Positions 33,494 to 42,450 are shown, numbered from the stretch's first letter. The stretch is 64,000 nt of DNA from Roseburia sp. 831b (GCF_001940165.2 NZ_CP135162.1:2872001-2936000), one strand, 5' to 3'. Made by a program: numbers and translations. The notes: generated by a model from the letters alone, not told the origin.

Positions 33494-34396
33494 ATGGATG
33501 AAAATCAGAATGTAACAACAGAAGAGCAGAATTTGAATGAGCAGAGTGTTCCACAGCAGGATGTTGCAGCGGATAGTCAGCCGGTTTACCAGCAGAATGA
33601 GCAGCAGCAGAATACACAGTACCAGCAGAATGGCGGACAGCAGGGGAACCCATATCAGCAGAACGCGCAGTATGGATACAATACACAGCAGCAAAATGCA
33701 CAGTACGGACAGAATGCGCAGTATGGACAGAACGCTGGACAGCAGGGGAACCCATATCAGCAGAACGCACAGTACGGATACAATACACAGCAGCAGAACG
33801 CACAGTACGGATATAATACACAACAGCAGAATGCACAGTATCAGCAGAATGCACAGTATCAGCAGAATGCACAGTACGGACAGAACATGTACAATCAGGC
33901 ATACCAGAATCCACCAGTTTACATGAACGCGAATGGTGCGATGCCTCAGTCACAAAAACCAGTAAAAGATGCGTTTTGTAATATCCTTCTTGTGTTGAAT
34001 CCACTTCTTCTTCTGGTTGGATTTATGACAATGTTTGGAATGGTAAAGACGATGACAGGTTCTATGATGTATGGACTTTACCGAACAACTTCTCCATACT
34101 TAGTTGTTTATGTCGCTGGAATTATTCTTATGCTGTTGTTAGGTGTTGCAGCGATTGTATTTCTGATTCTTGATATCGTGCGGGTACATAAGAGTGGCGC
34201 ACCAATCACCGGATTAATTCTGTTTGCAATCTTTTTAAGACAGGGTTATTATATCTGGAGAGCACATGTTTTAAAAAGAAATATGACATTCCCGATTGTA
34301 TACACCGTTATTTATGCGCTGTTAACGATTGCGTATACGGTTTACAGTTGTGGAATATTAGCGAATCTTGTGAATTATGTGACTTATATGATGTAA
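33494..34396 (+). CDS. Q/N/Y-rich repeat membrane protein
   Basis: 300 residues. Residues about 5-138 are low complexity, mostly Gln, Asn, Tyr, Ala and Gly in units like QQNAQYGYNTQ and NAQYGQ; a DNA block of about 75 bases is duplicated inside it. Four membrane helices follow (about 155-180, 195-230, 235-255, 262-290). The topology places the tail next to the membrane, either side unknown. The composition resembles prion-like, phase-separating domains; that behaviour is inferred. The gene has GAGAGGGAAA upstream and a strong terminator behind it. Confidence 0.85.
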   Translation: MDENQNVTTEEQNLNEQSVPQQDVAADSQPVYQQNEQQQNTQYQQNGGQQGNPYQQNAQYGYNTQQQNAQYGQNAQYGQNAGQQGNPYQQNAQYGYNTQQQNAQYGYNTQQQNAQYQQNAQYQQNAQYGQNMYNQAYQNPPVYMNANGAMPQSQKPVKDAFCNILLVLNPLLLLVGFMTMFGMVKTMTGSMMYGLYRTTSPYLVVYVAGIILMLLLGVAAIVFLILDIVRVHKSGAPITGLILFAIFLRQGYYIWRAHVLKRNMTFPIVYTVIYALLTIAYTVYSCGILANLVNYVTYMM

Positions 34397-34404
34397 TAAA
34401 GAGC

Positions 34405-34480
34405 ATAATTAGAATAGAAGAGTCTGTTGAACCAGTTGATGATTGGATACGGCAGACTCTTTTTTTATTATGCTCAATAG
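34405..34480 (+). terminator. Nested terminator after the repeat protein gene
   Basis: Outer arms GAGCATAAT and ATTATGCTC enclose AAGAGTCTG and CAGACTCTT, followed by a T7 run at about 34460. Confidence 0.85.
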
Positions 34481-34503
34481 GGTGTAGTTATAAGGTGAAT
34501 TAA

Positions 34504-34536
34504 CAATTGACGCAATGCGTAGAATTGGTATATGAT
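34504..34536 (+). promoter_or_regulatory. Promoter and dyad operator of the xre/DUF3990 cassette
   Basis: TTGACG (34507-34512), 18 bases, TATGAT (34531-34536). A nested dyad covers the -35: CAATT (34504-34508) with AATTG (34523-34527), and ACGC (34510-34513) with GCGT (34517-34520). Autoregulation by the first gene product is inferred. Confidence 0.6.
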
Positions 34537-34557
34537 ACTTATAAGAGGTGAAGTGTA

Positions 34558-34767
34558 TTGATATCAGAAGACGTAAGAGAATTAAGGACTTGTATGGGGA
34601 TGAATCGTAGAGAATTTTGCGACTATTTTTCCATTCCATATCGTACAATGTCCGATTGGGAGGCAGGAAAACGTAAGATGCCAGAATATTTGCTTAAATT
34701 AATGGAATATAAGGCGAGAGTTGAAAATTTGATTAATGAAGATAATTCTATGGAGGAAATCAAATGA
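34558..34767 (+). CDS. Small XRE-like regulator of the cassette
   Basis: 69 residues from a TTG start with AGAGGTG upstream. A single helix-turn-helix (LRTCMGMNRREFCDYFSIPY and RTMSDWEAGKRKMPEY) of the YtfP/HigA-like mini type, ending in an acidic tail. First of four genes joined by 4-base overlaps; its stop shares ATGA with the next start. Its promoter carries a dyad, so it is the probable autoregulator and possibly the antitoxin. Confidence 0.85.
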   Translation: MISEDVRELRTCMGMNRREFCDYFSIPYRTMSDWEAGKRKMPEYLLKLMEYKARVENLINEDNSMEEIK

Positions 34768-34988
34768 GTGCACGGGAAAAGGAAGTCCTAAATATGCAGC
34801 TTACATTAATTCCATTGCTTGCAGATAAATGGAAGAAAAGCTACAGAGAACTGTCAAAATTATTTCATAATTATGATGTCCTTAATTATATTGATGCGTG
34901 TTATGAAAACTACAACTCCACAGGCAACCAGGGTATTATTGATGATTTGAAAGAATACATTGAAATGCAAGGGGGAAAGGTTGAGTGA
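34764..34988 (+). CDS. DUF3791 protein (putative antitoxin/accessory)
   Basis: 74 residues, all helical and acidic (LTLIPLLADKWKKSYRELSK; YIDACYENYNS). It fits DUF3791, a small family that I recall next to DUF3990 genes in Lachnospiraceae. The start overlaps the xre stop, and its own stop overlaps the DUF3990 GTG start (GTGA). Tight stoichiometric coupling to the ART-like protein suggests it binds that protein; unproven. Confidence 0.8.
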   Translation: MSAREKEVLNMQLTLIPLLADKWKKSYRELSKLFHNYDVLNYIDACYENYNSTGNQGIIDDLKEYIEMQGGKVE

Positions 34989-35542
34989 AGAAATTATATC
35001 ATGGATCTGTAAGTGACTTTGATGTGATTGATTTATCACAGGGTAAAGGGTATAAGGATTTTGGAAAAGGATTTTATGCAACGGCGGTAAAAGAGCACGC
35101 TGAAAGGCTTGCAATCAGAAATAAAGGTATTTTAATAAAACGGCAGAAAGTACTGAGGGAAAGAAACCCGAAATTGAAATTAGAACAACCGATGGCATAT
35201 TGTTATAATCTTTTATATGATGACGAGGTTGAAAATTTAAAAACGAAAGTTTTTAGAACAGCGGATGCAGAATGGTTGAGATTTATTGTTGCGAACAGGA
35301 AAAGTCCAGTCTCAGTTCATGATTTTGACATTGTGATTGGTCCCACGGCAGATGCGCAGACTACAACGATTATAAATGAAAATATGGAAGAGTTGGAACA
35401 ATCGAATTTTAGTGAGGAGGTTTGCAACAAAGTGATAACCGAACTTCAACCGGAAAATTTACCGAAACAATATTTTTTCGGTACGAATAAGGCACTCAAA
35501 ACTTTAGAATTTGACAGGGTAAAAAGGAAGGTGATTCCGTGA
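34985..35542 (+). CDS. DUF3990 ADP-ribosyltransferase-like protein (putative toxin)
   Basis: 185 residues. The N-terminus KLYHGS (His6) and the following KDFGKGFYAT (Tyr31) fit the first two positions of an ART H-Y-E triad; FDIVIGPTADAQ (about 114-125) and QYFFGTNKALKTLEF near the C-terminus are DUF3990 landmarks as I know them. The family groups with ADP-ribosyltransferases. No signal peptide, so it acts in the cytoplasm. The GTG start overlaps the DUF3791 stop and the stop overlaps the last gene. The third catalytic residue cannot be fixed by eye. Confidence 0.82.
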   Translation: MKKLYHGSVSDFDVIDLSQGKGYKDFGKGFYATAVKEHAERLAIRNKGILIKRQKVLRERNPKLKLEQPMAYCYNLLYDDEVENLKTKVFRTADAEWLRFIVANRKSPVSVHDFDIVIGPTADAQTTTIINENMEELEQSNFSEEVCNKVITELQPENLPKQYFFGTNKALKTLEFDRVKRKVIP

Positions 35543-35781
35543 TGGTTAGAAGTACAGACATAAAAAAAGTTGTTAGAATTACAGCTGCTTATTTGGTTGA
35601 ACAACTGATGCAGTATAAGGGGTGTACAAGGGATTGTGCGGTAGAAATGCTTATGCAAACATCAGTGTACGAGGCACTTATGGATTTTGAGACGGAACTG
35701 TATTTAGAATCCAAAGAAGCTGTATGGGATATTTTGAAGGAAGAACTATCCGGGAATCCATATAAGATGTTGCAGATTTAA
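35539..35781 (+). CDS. Second DUF3791-like small protein
   Basis: 80 residues from GTG (an ATG directly follows), helical: AAYLVEQLMQYKGCTRDCAVEMLM. Size and pattern resemble DUF3791, although similarity to the first copy is weak by eye. It closes the cassette, with the stop codon 24 bases before a terminator. Two small helical partners bracketing one ART-like protein is unusual. Confidence 0.72.
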   Translation: MMVRSTDIKKVVRITAAYLVEQLMQYKGCTRDCAVEMLMQTSVYEALMDFETELYLESKEAVWDILKEELSGNPYKMLQI

Positions 35782-35802
35782 AATAAAAATTTCCAGGAAT
35801 CG

Positions 35803-35848
35803 AAAATCTCCTTTGTTCATATACTGAATGGACAAGGAGATTTTTTAT
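35803..35848 (+). terminator. Terminator after the DUF3990 cassette
   Basis: AAAATCTCCTT and AAGGAGATTTTTT form the stem, with inner CAT/ATG pairing. The T run ends two bases before the spoIID GTG, so the hairpin also covers its ribosome site (AAGGAG). Confidence 0.85.
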
Positions 35849-35849
35849 T

Positions 35850-36863
35850 GTGAAAAAAAGAAAAGAAAATGGCTTGGAACGTTTATTGTCAATTACAATT
35901 GTAGTTATAATGCTGCCACTTCTTGTGACCGTAATCTGGCAGAGCATGGAGAGTGAACGCCTGCTAGGGCTCATGTCGGAGCCGCAGACAACGGAGGAAG
36001 TGGCGGAGCCGGAACAAGGAGAGTTAGGGCAGGCGGAGTCCGAGCAAGTAGATTCCGGGCAGGTGGAAGCTGAACAGGTGGAGGCATTGTTGCCCGGAAT
36101 CGTGGCAAAGGAAATGGAAACGGACGCGCCCGTGGAGGCGCTAAAGGCGCAGTGTGTTATTGCACGGACCAATGTTTATCTGGCGAGAGAATCTGGAAAA
36201 AATGACCCGGATGGTTTTACGACCGCGCAGATGAAAGAAATATTTGGCGAAAAGGAATATCAGGAGCAGTACCGGCAGTTAGAGCAGATGGTACACAGCA
36301 CAAAAAATCAGGTGCTCACCTGGCAGGATGATTACATAGACGCAGAGTACCATGCAATCAGTGCCGGAATGACCCGTTCCATTGTAGAGGCAGCACCCCA
36401 GGCAGATTTCCCATACCTCACACAAGTTTTATGTAAACCTGATTTGAGCGCCCGGCGTTATTTAAGTGTTCATTATTGGAAAGAGAAAGATTTTTTGAAA
36501 AAATGTAAGGAGACATTTCCGGAAGCAGGTTGGGAAGAAGGGGAGAAAGTTCACATCAACCAGGAGAATGTTCCAAATCAGTTGTGTATTCTCACAAGAG
36601 ATGCGGGCGATTATGTTTTGACGATACAGGTTGCGGGGCAGGAGTTGTCAGGAGAGGAATTTCGCGAAAAAATGGGGCTCAATTCCGCATGTTTTTCGAT
36701 AGAGGAAGAGGAAGGAACCGTGCGGATTGTGACAAAAGGCCTCGGACATGGATATGGACTAAGCCAGAATACGGCAATACAGATGGCAAAAGACGGGGAG
36801 TCTTATCAGGATATTTTAACTTATTTTTTTCCGGGAACACAGCTAACGGACTGTATAAAGTAA
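35850..36863 (+). CDS. spoIID: Stage II sporulation protein D
   Basis: 337 residues from a GTG with AAGGAG upstream. An N-terminal membrane anchor (about 13-30), an acidic Glu/Gln linker with repeated QVE/SEQ units (about 45-80), then the SpoIID/LytB core: LLPGIVAKEMETDAPVEALK with catalytic Glu88, and GLGHGYGLSQNTAIQMAKDG near the C-terminus. It is a lytic transglycosylase of the engulfment DMP complex in the mother cell. SpoIIQ follows, the usual clostridial pairing. Confidence 0.95.
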   Translation: MKKRKENGLERLLSITIVVIMLPLLVTVIWQSMESERLLGLMSEPQTTEEVAEPEQGELGQAESEQVDSGQVEAEQVEALLPGIVAKEMETDAPVEALKAQCVIARTNVYLARESGKNDPDGFTTAQMKEIFGEKEYQEQYRQLEQMVHSTKNQVLTWQDDYIDAEYHAISAGMTRSIVEAAPQADFPYLTQVLCKPDLSARRYLSVHYWKEKDFLKKCKETFPEAGWEEGEKVHINQENVPNQLCILTRDAGDYVLTIQVAGQELSGEEFREKMGLNSACFSIEEEEGTVRIVTKGLGHGYGLSQNTAIQMAKDGESYQDILTYFFPGTQLTDCIK

Positions 36864-36954
36864 AAAAAAGCGGAAACACTATAGTTAACAGTGAAAGATG
36901 TAGAGAATGTCTTTATGTTTCACTAAAAAAGAAAAGACTATGGGTGGTGACGCT

Positions 36955-37716
36955 ATGAAAAAGAAGAGAGCAGCCGCTTTTTGGCGGAAAAAACAGTATG
37001 TGATTGCAGGAACCTTAATCATATTAGCCGTGATTGGTCTTACCTGGTTTTACACAGGGGAGCAGACCAAGGAGCGCGCCAGAAAAGAGCAGGAACTTGC
37101 AAAGCAGGCAAAAGAGTTAGAAGAGCAGGTAGCATTGACACAGGAAGAGACAGAAGAGCAGGTTGAGGCGGTGTCGTCTTTTGTGGCTCCGGAAGTGGAG
37201 AATGAAAAGGCAGAAGTCGCAGCCTTGGAAGAAGCAGAGCAGCAGGAAGAAGAAAAAGAGGAACCGGCAAAAGAAACTACAAATGTAGCTGAAACATTAC
37301 ATTTTTCTGCGGAAGATGGATTGTCATGGCCGATGCAAGGGGATGTAATTTTAAATTACAGCATGAACCAGACGGTATATTTTGCAACACTAGACCAGTA
37401 CAAGTATAATCCGGGCGTTGTGATTGCCGGAAATGTAAATGACAAGGTTTATGCGGTCGCAAAGGGACAGATTACGCACATTGCAAACAACGAGGAGACT
37501 GGATGCACGATGACAATGGACCTTGGAGATGGCTACACCGCAACCTACGGACAGCTAAAGGAACTGAATTTTAAAGAAGGGGATTACGTGGAAGAAGGAC
37601 AGGTCGTCGGTTATGTCAGCGAGCCAACCAAATATTTTGCGGTAGAAGGCAGCAACCTGTATTTTGAAATTGACAAAGACGGTGTTCCACAAGACCCCGT
37701 CACGATGTTCCAGTAA
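36955..37716 (+). CDS. spoIIQ: SpoIIQ-like M23/LytM-domain protein
   Basis: 253 residues from the ATG at 36955; a start at 36907 is possible but has a weaker site. Anchor helix at about 14-32, a long Glu/Gln/Lys coiled coil (35-110), and a LytM domain from LSWPMQGDVILNYS to the end. The forespore partner of SpoIIIAH and SpoIID. The catalytic pattern is lost: YNPGVVIAG where HxGxD is expected, and NLYFEI for HLHFEI. It therefore probably acts structurally, as in Bacillus, rather than as a peptidase. Confidence 0.88.
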   Translation: MKKKRAAAFWRKKQYVIAGTLIILAVIGLTWFYTGEQTKERARKEQELAKQAKELEEQVALTQEETEEQVEAVSSFVAPEVENEKAEVAALEEAEQQEEEKEEPAKETTNVAETLHFSAEDGLSWPMQGDVILNYSMNQTVYFATLDQYKYNPGVVIAGNVNDKVYAVAKGQITHIANNEETGCTMTMDLGDGYTATYGQLKELNFKEGDYVEEGQVVGYVSEPTKYFAVEGSNLYFEIDKDGVPQDPVTMFQ

Positions 37717-37762
37717 CGAGGATAAAAATGGAAAAACGTGATTTTGACCGCAGGGAAATTTC

Positions 37763-37791
37763 TTGAATTGTCGTAAATTTTCGCTTATACT
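37763..37791 (+). promoter_or_regulatory. Promoter of the GGDEF gene
   Basis: TTGAAT (37763-37768), 17 bases, TATACT (37786-37791). Confidence 0.6.
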
Positions 37792-37845
37792 AATGGGAGT
37801 TGCTCAGCACGGAATGTCAGAAAGAAAGAAGAGGATTTGCTAACG

Positions 37846-39471
37846 ATGGATTTTAGAGAGTATGGCAATAAGGTAAGAGAATGGATTCAGAATGTTCTCG
37901 ACAATCGGGGAATTAATGCAGAGCTGACTTTGAAAAATTGTACGGAAATCGAAAACTATGCGGTTGAGAACAACGACATGAAGTTACTGGGATTTGCCTG
38001 TTATCATATGGGCGAAACCTATTATGTGCTCAACGATGCAGAGCGTTTATTTAAATATATGACAAGAGCCCTGTCCTGTCTGGATAGCACAGGACAGTGG
38101 GAGCTTGTGGCAAGAGCCTATAATATTATGGCAATCACATCGTCAAATCGTGGAAATGCACCGATTGCGATGGATTATTATCTGACAGGACTTAGTTACT
38201 GTAAAAAATACCAGTTAGAACTGGTAGAGCTGATTATCAATTCCAACATTGGCAATCTATACATGAACTGTGGACAGTACAAAGAGGCGCAGACATACTT
38301 TGAAAATGCTTATCAATACATCCGGCGGAATCTGCCAAATGAAGAGTATGAGAGTTATCTTGAGAGCATGTATGTGAATCTTGGAAAATGCTACATGAAG
38401 CGAAATTTGCTTGATAAGGCATACCAGTATGTGGAGCGCATAGAAAAAGAGTGTGCGAAGCATCTTTTTGGAACCGAGTTAGTGGAGCTGAACTGCTATA
38501 AAGCACGGCTGTTCCAGGAGATGGGAAGGACTGCAAAACGAGACGAATGTATCGATATCATACATAAGAATATTGGAAAACACATTGCAATCATGGATTT
38601 GTTTGATGATCTTTATGAGTACTGTGAGCTTTTGCTTGAAATAGACAAAGATAAGGAATTTTGGAATATAACCGGAATTCTGGAGAGTCTTGCAATGCAG
38701 GCGAAGCTGGTTAATCTTCAACGGAGAATGATTTCCTTGAAAATCCGTTATTACCGTAAAAACAATCAGAACGAAGAATACCTTACGGCAGCGGGGCAGT
38801 ACTATACGATGACGGCAGTCCTGGAAAAAGAGAACCAATATATGGTAATCAACATGCTCAATGTCAGAAGCTCTTTAGAGCGCGCAAATGAGAGAAGACG
38901 CCAGATGGAGCAGGAAAATGAACTGCTGTTAAGGAAATCAGAGACCGATCCGCTTACCGGTATTGCAAATCGTTTCCGGCTAAATCAGGTGGCAGACGAG
39001 GCATTCCAGAAAGCGTTTACAGATGGAAACAGTCTTGCAATGGAAATCCTGGATGTTGACTATTTCAAACAATATAATGATAATTACGGGCATCAGGAAG
39101 GGGATAACTGTATTATTGCGATTGCGGAAGAATTGAGAAAATTACAGAATGAGCAGATTTTCTGTGCAAGATACGGCGGGGATGAGTTCGTGGTAATTTA
39201 TCAGGGAATGTCGCTAGAGGAAGTGTTTGAAAAATCAAAAGAGCTGCGTGGCAATATCATGGAACGAAAGATTGCACACGAATACTCCAAGGCTCTTCCG
39301 ATTGTCACAATCTCTCAGGGAATCTGCTGGGCGGTGCCACGAAATGAAAACAAATCATGGGATTATCTGCATGTGGCAGACACCATGCTATATCAGGTGA
39401 AAAGGAAAAAACGGAATGGAATCTGTGTAGGAACCATAGGTGCAACCGATGTTTTAAGAATGGAATGTTAA
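37846..39471 (+). CDS. TPR-domain diguanylate cyclase
   Basis: 541 residues from the ATG at 37846 (AAGAAGAGGA upstream; a TTG nine bases earlier is in frame). Residues about 20-330 are tetratricopeptide repeats (for example NSNIGNLYMNCGQYKEAQTY), then a coiled coil and a GGDEF domain with DPLTGIANR, DYFKQYNDNYGHQEGD and an intact active site RYGGDEFVV. It makes c-di-GMP, with control by protein contacts through the repeats. No membrane segment and no EAL domain. No recognisable I-site RxxD is evident before GGDEF. Confidence 0.93.
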   Translation: MDFREYGNKVREWIQNVLDNRGINAELTLKNCTEIENYAVENNDMKLLGFACYHMGETYYVLNDAERLFKYMTRALSCLDSTGQWELVARAYNIMAITSSNRGNAPIAMDYYLTGLSYCKKYQLELVELIINSNIGNLYMNCGQYKEAQTYFENAYQYIRRNLPNEEYESYLESMYVNLGKCYMKRNLLDKAYQYVERIEKECAKHLFGTELVELNCYKARLFQEMGRTAKRDECIDIIHKNIGKHIAIMDLFDDLYEYCELLLEIDKDKEFWNITGILESLAMQAKLVNLQRRMISLKIRYYRKNNQNEEYLTAAGQYYTMTAVLEKENQYMVINMLNVRSSLERANERRRQMEQENELLLRKSETDPLTGIANRFRLNQVADEAFQKAFTDGNSLAMEILDVDYFKQYNDNYGHQEGDNCIIAIAEELRKLQNEQIFCARYGGDEFVVIYQGMSLEEVFEKSKELRGNIMERKIAHEYSKALPIVTISQGICWAVPRNENKSWDYLHVADTMLYQVKRKKRNGICVGTIGATDVLRMEC

Positions 39472-39647
39472 AGTAACCAAAGAGAAAATGCAGCATAGAA
39501 TATCATGTAATGATACAACAATCCGCAATCGATTCCTCACAGTTATACCAAAGCATGCCATGACCGGTCAGCAGGGAAAAATACGACTTAAAAAATACTC
39601 TTTTTTCGATTGCTTTTTATAAGTGTCATCAGATTTTAAGGTGGCAG

Positions 39648-39668
39648 CTCCGGAGAAAAATCCGGAGT
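39648..39668. repeat. Perfect small hairpin
   Basis: CTCCGGA-GAAAAA-TCCGGAG in the 287-base gap between the GGDEF gene and the MerR pseudogene. There is no T run, so it is not a clear terminator. Nothing else is recognised in the gap. Confidence 0.5.
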
Positions 39669-39758
39669 ACATAGGAAAAAGAAGGAGAAATTTTAAAAAT
39701 GTTTCAATAAGTAGAATCCGTAATAAAAAGGGCGGATATTGTTTTACGGAGAGAGGAT

Positions 39759-40572
39759 ATGAAGATACAATACACGATTCATGATGTTGCGGCACTGCTT
39801 GGAATCTCGGCAGATGCCATACGTTTATATGAAAAAGAAGACCTTGTAACGCCAAAGCGTAACCCACAGAACAGTTACCGTTATTATGGTTTTGAGGAAA
39901 TTCAACGCATCATGGCAATCTCGCTTTACCGGAAACTGGGAGTTGGAATTGCACAGATACGCAAACTCTTGTCAGAACCGTCGTTTGGGGGCGTCAATAA
40001 TCGATTTGACAATTTCATCGAAGAAAATGAAAAGGAGATTGTGCGGTTGCAAAACAGAACAGCTTCGTTTCATGAAGCAGCATCTGGAAAATCTTGCAGA
40101 GGGATTGGGAGCGTATTCGATAAGAGAGCTGCCGGACAGCTATATCGTGTTTCATCAGGATAATACATTTCTGGGCTATCAGGAGATTCAGAAAATCATT
40201 ATCTCACCAATTTTTTCTTTTGGAAATTTCTGTTATCTGGCAGAAAAGACGGAAGGTAGTATATATAAAAGCCGTACGCTTGAATTTATCGTCCGTGCTC
40301 CGATGATTGAATTGACAGACTGGCGGGATGAGGCATCACATTTTCCGGTGCATGAGGCTTGTGAATGTGTTTATACGGTAAAGACAGCTTCGGAATGTGA
40401 GCGTGATTTATGGGATTTACAGGGAATGTTTGACTTCGCAGCAGAACGACAGCTTGTTCTAGAGGGCAGGGCGTATATTTTTTATGTTTTCAGCCTGATA
40501 AATGAGAACGCAATTGAAGATTATTACGAAGTTTATCTGCCAATTTGCGAAGGTGGGGGAAAAATTTCGTAA
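39759..40572 (+). pseudogene. MerR-family regulator, frameshifted
   Basis: GAGAGGATATG opens a MerR helix-turn-helix (YTIHDVAALLGISADAIRLYEKEDLV, residues 5-30) and dimerization helix. Near 40050, at CAAAACAGAACAG, the frame is lost: frame one turns into ASFHEAASGKS and stops at 40163, while the +1 frame continues EQLRFMKQHLENLAEGLG and carries an effector-binding-like C-terminal domain to 40572. A one-base insertion (or two-base loss) accounts for it. A sequencing error is not excluded. Confidence 0.8.
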
Positions 40573-40645
40573 AATACAATTGACCCTAGACCGACTCCAT
40601 ACTTTATACTTTACGTAATGTGAAGATTATAGAAATGGAGGCTGT

Positions 40646-42202
40646 ATGATGGAAAGTATAAATTTAACGCTAGAACAGAAGTCGCGAAAACGCGCAAATT
40701 ATGCTCTTACAATAACAATTCTGGTAGTAACAGGATTGTTATCGATTATGTTTCTTGGACAAATTTTGCAAGGAATTAACAAGGTGACATGTCTGGTGGT
40801 TGCAGGTGCGAATGCAATTGTCGCAGTGACCTGCGTTGTCAGCTACCTGAAAAATCCATTAAGTGAGAAGTTTCATTACATTGCATTTGCTGCATTTATG
40901 ATTGCATACGAAATGTCATGCCTTTCCTGCAGCTATTTTCTATATTATATTTTTATTTATCCGGTGCTGATCAGCATGATTATGTATTATGATATTCGCA
41001 TCGAACTGCGTGCCGGAATGATAGCATTTGCATGCTGTATCATCAATGGGTTAAATTCCTATTATATACTTGGCAACACCGGAGTCCAGGAAAAAAATCA
41101 GATTTTTATGACCTGTGTGCTCGCGTTTATTCTCGGAACAAGCACTTCAATTGCAGCGAAGGTTGCAAATCTGCATTCTCAGGAGACAAAAGAGGAATTT
41201 GCTTCAAACCAGAAAAAACAGGAATACATGATGGAATCCATAGTTAAGGTTGGCCATGCGGTCAATGAATCCACGCAATCCATTCATGCATTAGTCGAGG
41301 AACTGACGGAGTCTACGGATTCTGTTAATTCGGCAATGTCAGACGTGGCGGTCAGTATGGAAAATACATCTTCAAGCATACAGGAACAGGCAGAGGTTGC
41401 AGGACACCTCCAGCAGATTATTGATGAGACAATGACTGCTGCAGACGAGCTGGAGGAGATTTCACGCTCCACGAGGGCAAATGTAAAAACAGGACAGTCA
41501 CTTGTTGGCGAAATTGTAGGACGAACAGAGCAGATTGAGCAGGAAAATGCGATGGTGAAAAATAACATGTCACAACTTCAGACGCACACCAAGGATATGC
41601 AGAAAATCATTGGCATCATCCAGCAAATTTCTTCTCAGACCAATCTGCTTGCGTTGAATGCGTCCATTGAGGCGGCACGTGCAGGCGAGGCGGGAAAAGG
41701 CTTTGCTGTTGTAGCAGAGGAAATACGTGTCCTTTCGGAGCAGACCAAGCAGTCTACGGAAAATATTGAGGACATTATTTCGAAATTAGACCACAATGCA
41801 GCAGATACAATTTCCTCAATGGATAATGTCATGGAGAAAATTGGCGGTCAGGTGTCTATGATACACGATATTGAAGAAAATTTTAGCAGCATTCGTGAGG
41901 GCATGACAGAATTAAAACATAATTCTATCAGCTTAAGTGAGAATGTCAGAATGTTAAAAACAGCAAATGAGACACTGGTTGACAGTACCAATAACCTTTC
42001 CTCCACCAGCGAGGAAGTCAGTGCGTCAGCGGAGGAGACAAATGCAATGTGTGCGGACAATGCGGAACGGTTTAAGGTTATTAACAATGTTTTGAATGAT
42101 TTGACTGCGGATACCTCCAGAATGGATGGGTTCATTGACGAATATAACCGGATACACACAGAAAATGTAAAGAAAGCCGCTATTGTAGAAACAGAAGCAT
42201 AG
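40646..42202 (+). CDS. Methyl-accepting chemotaxis protein
   Basis: 518 residues; a second ATG directly after the first has the better distance from GGAGG. Five to six membrane helices at about 18-175 with almost no external domain, so sensing is in or through the membrane. Then a long signalling coiled coil with the conserved hairpin tip NLLALNASIEAARAGEAGKG followed by AVVAEEIRVLSEQTK. It relays to CheA/CheW. No che genes are nearby; with fliB it argues for a motile ancestor. Confidence 0.93.
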   Translation: MMESINLTLEQKSRKRANYALTITILVVTGLLSIMFLGQILQGINKVTCLVVAGANAIVAVTCVVSYLKNPLSEKFHYIAFAAFMIAYEMSCLSCSYFLYYIFIYPVLISMIMYYDIRIELRAGMIAFACCIINGLNSYYILGNTGVQEKNQIFMTCVLAFILGTSTSIAAKVANLHSQETKEEFASNQKKQEYMMESIVKVGHAVNESTQSIHALVEELTESTDSVNSAMSDVAVSMENTSSSIQEQAEVAGHLQQIIDETMTAADELEEISRSTRANVKTGQSLVGEIVGRTEQIEQENAMVKNNMSQLQTHTKDMQKIIGIIQQISSQTNLLALNASIEAARAGEAGKGFAVVAEEIRVLSEQTKQSTENIEDIISKLDHNAADTISSMDNVMEKIGGQVSMIHDIEENFSSIREGMTELKHNSISLSENVRMLKTANETLVDSTNNLSSTSEEVSASAEETNAMCADNAERFKVINNVLNDLTADTSRMDGFIDEYNRIHTENVKKAAIVETEA

Positions 42203-42354
42203 AGACTCTATGATGACAGAAAGTAGTAAAACCATACAAGCAGATGCAGTAGTGTAATGGATAAGAAACATGCTGGAGGTATTGACAGACTTAGGAGTAA
42301 AGTATTATAATATATGTCACTGTGTGAAAATGTGCGTAGTTTTGTGACAATGTT

Positions 42355-42450
42355 GAAAAAGGGCGCGAGACATTAGCGCCCTTTCAGTATGCTTAGGAGA
42401 GATACTTAAGCATACCGTATAGAACGGTATATTGCCCTATACGGTAGTAA
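42355..42450 (+). promoter_or_regulatory. Structured leader of the DEAD-box helicase gene
   Basis: Three consecutive hairpins: AGGGCGC/GCGCCCT with TTTC (42362-42386, also usable as a terminator), GTATGCTTA/TTAAGCATAC (about 42389-42415) and CCGTATA/TATACGG (42415-42447), ending 18 bases before the start codon. Helicase autoregulation or cold-sensitive folding is inferred. Confidence 0.5.
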
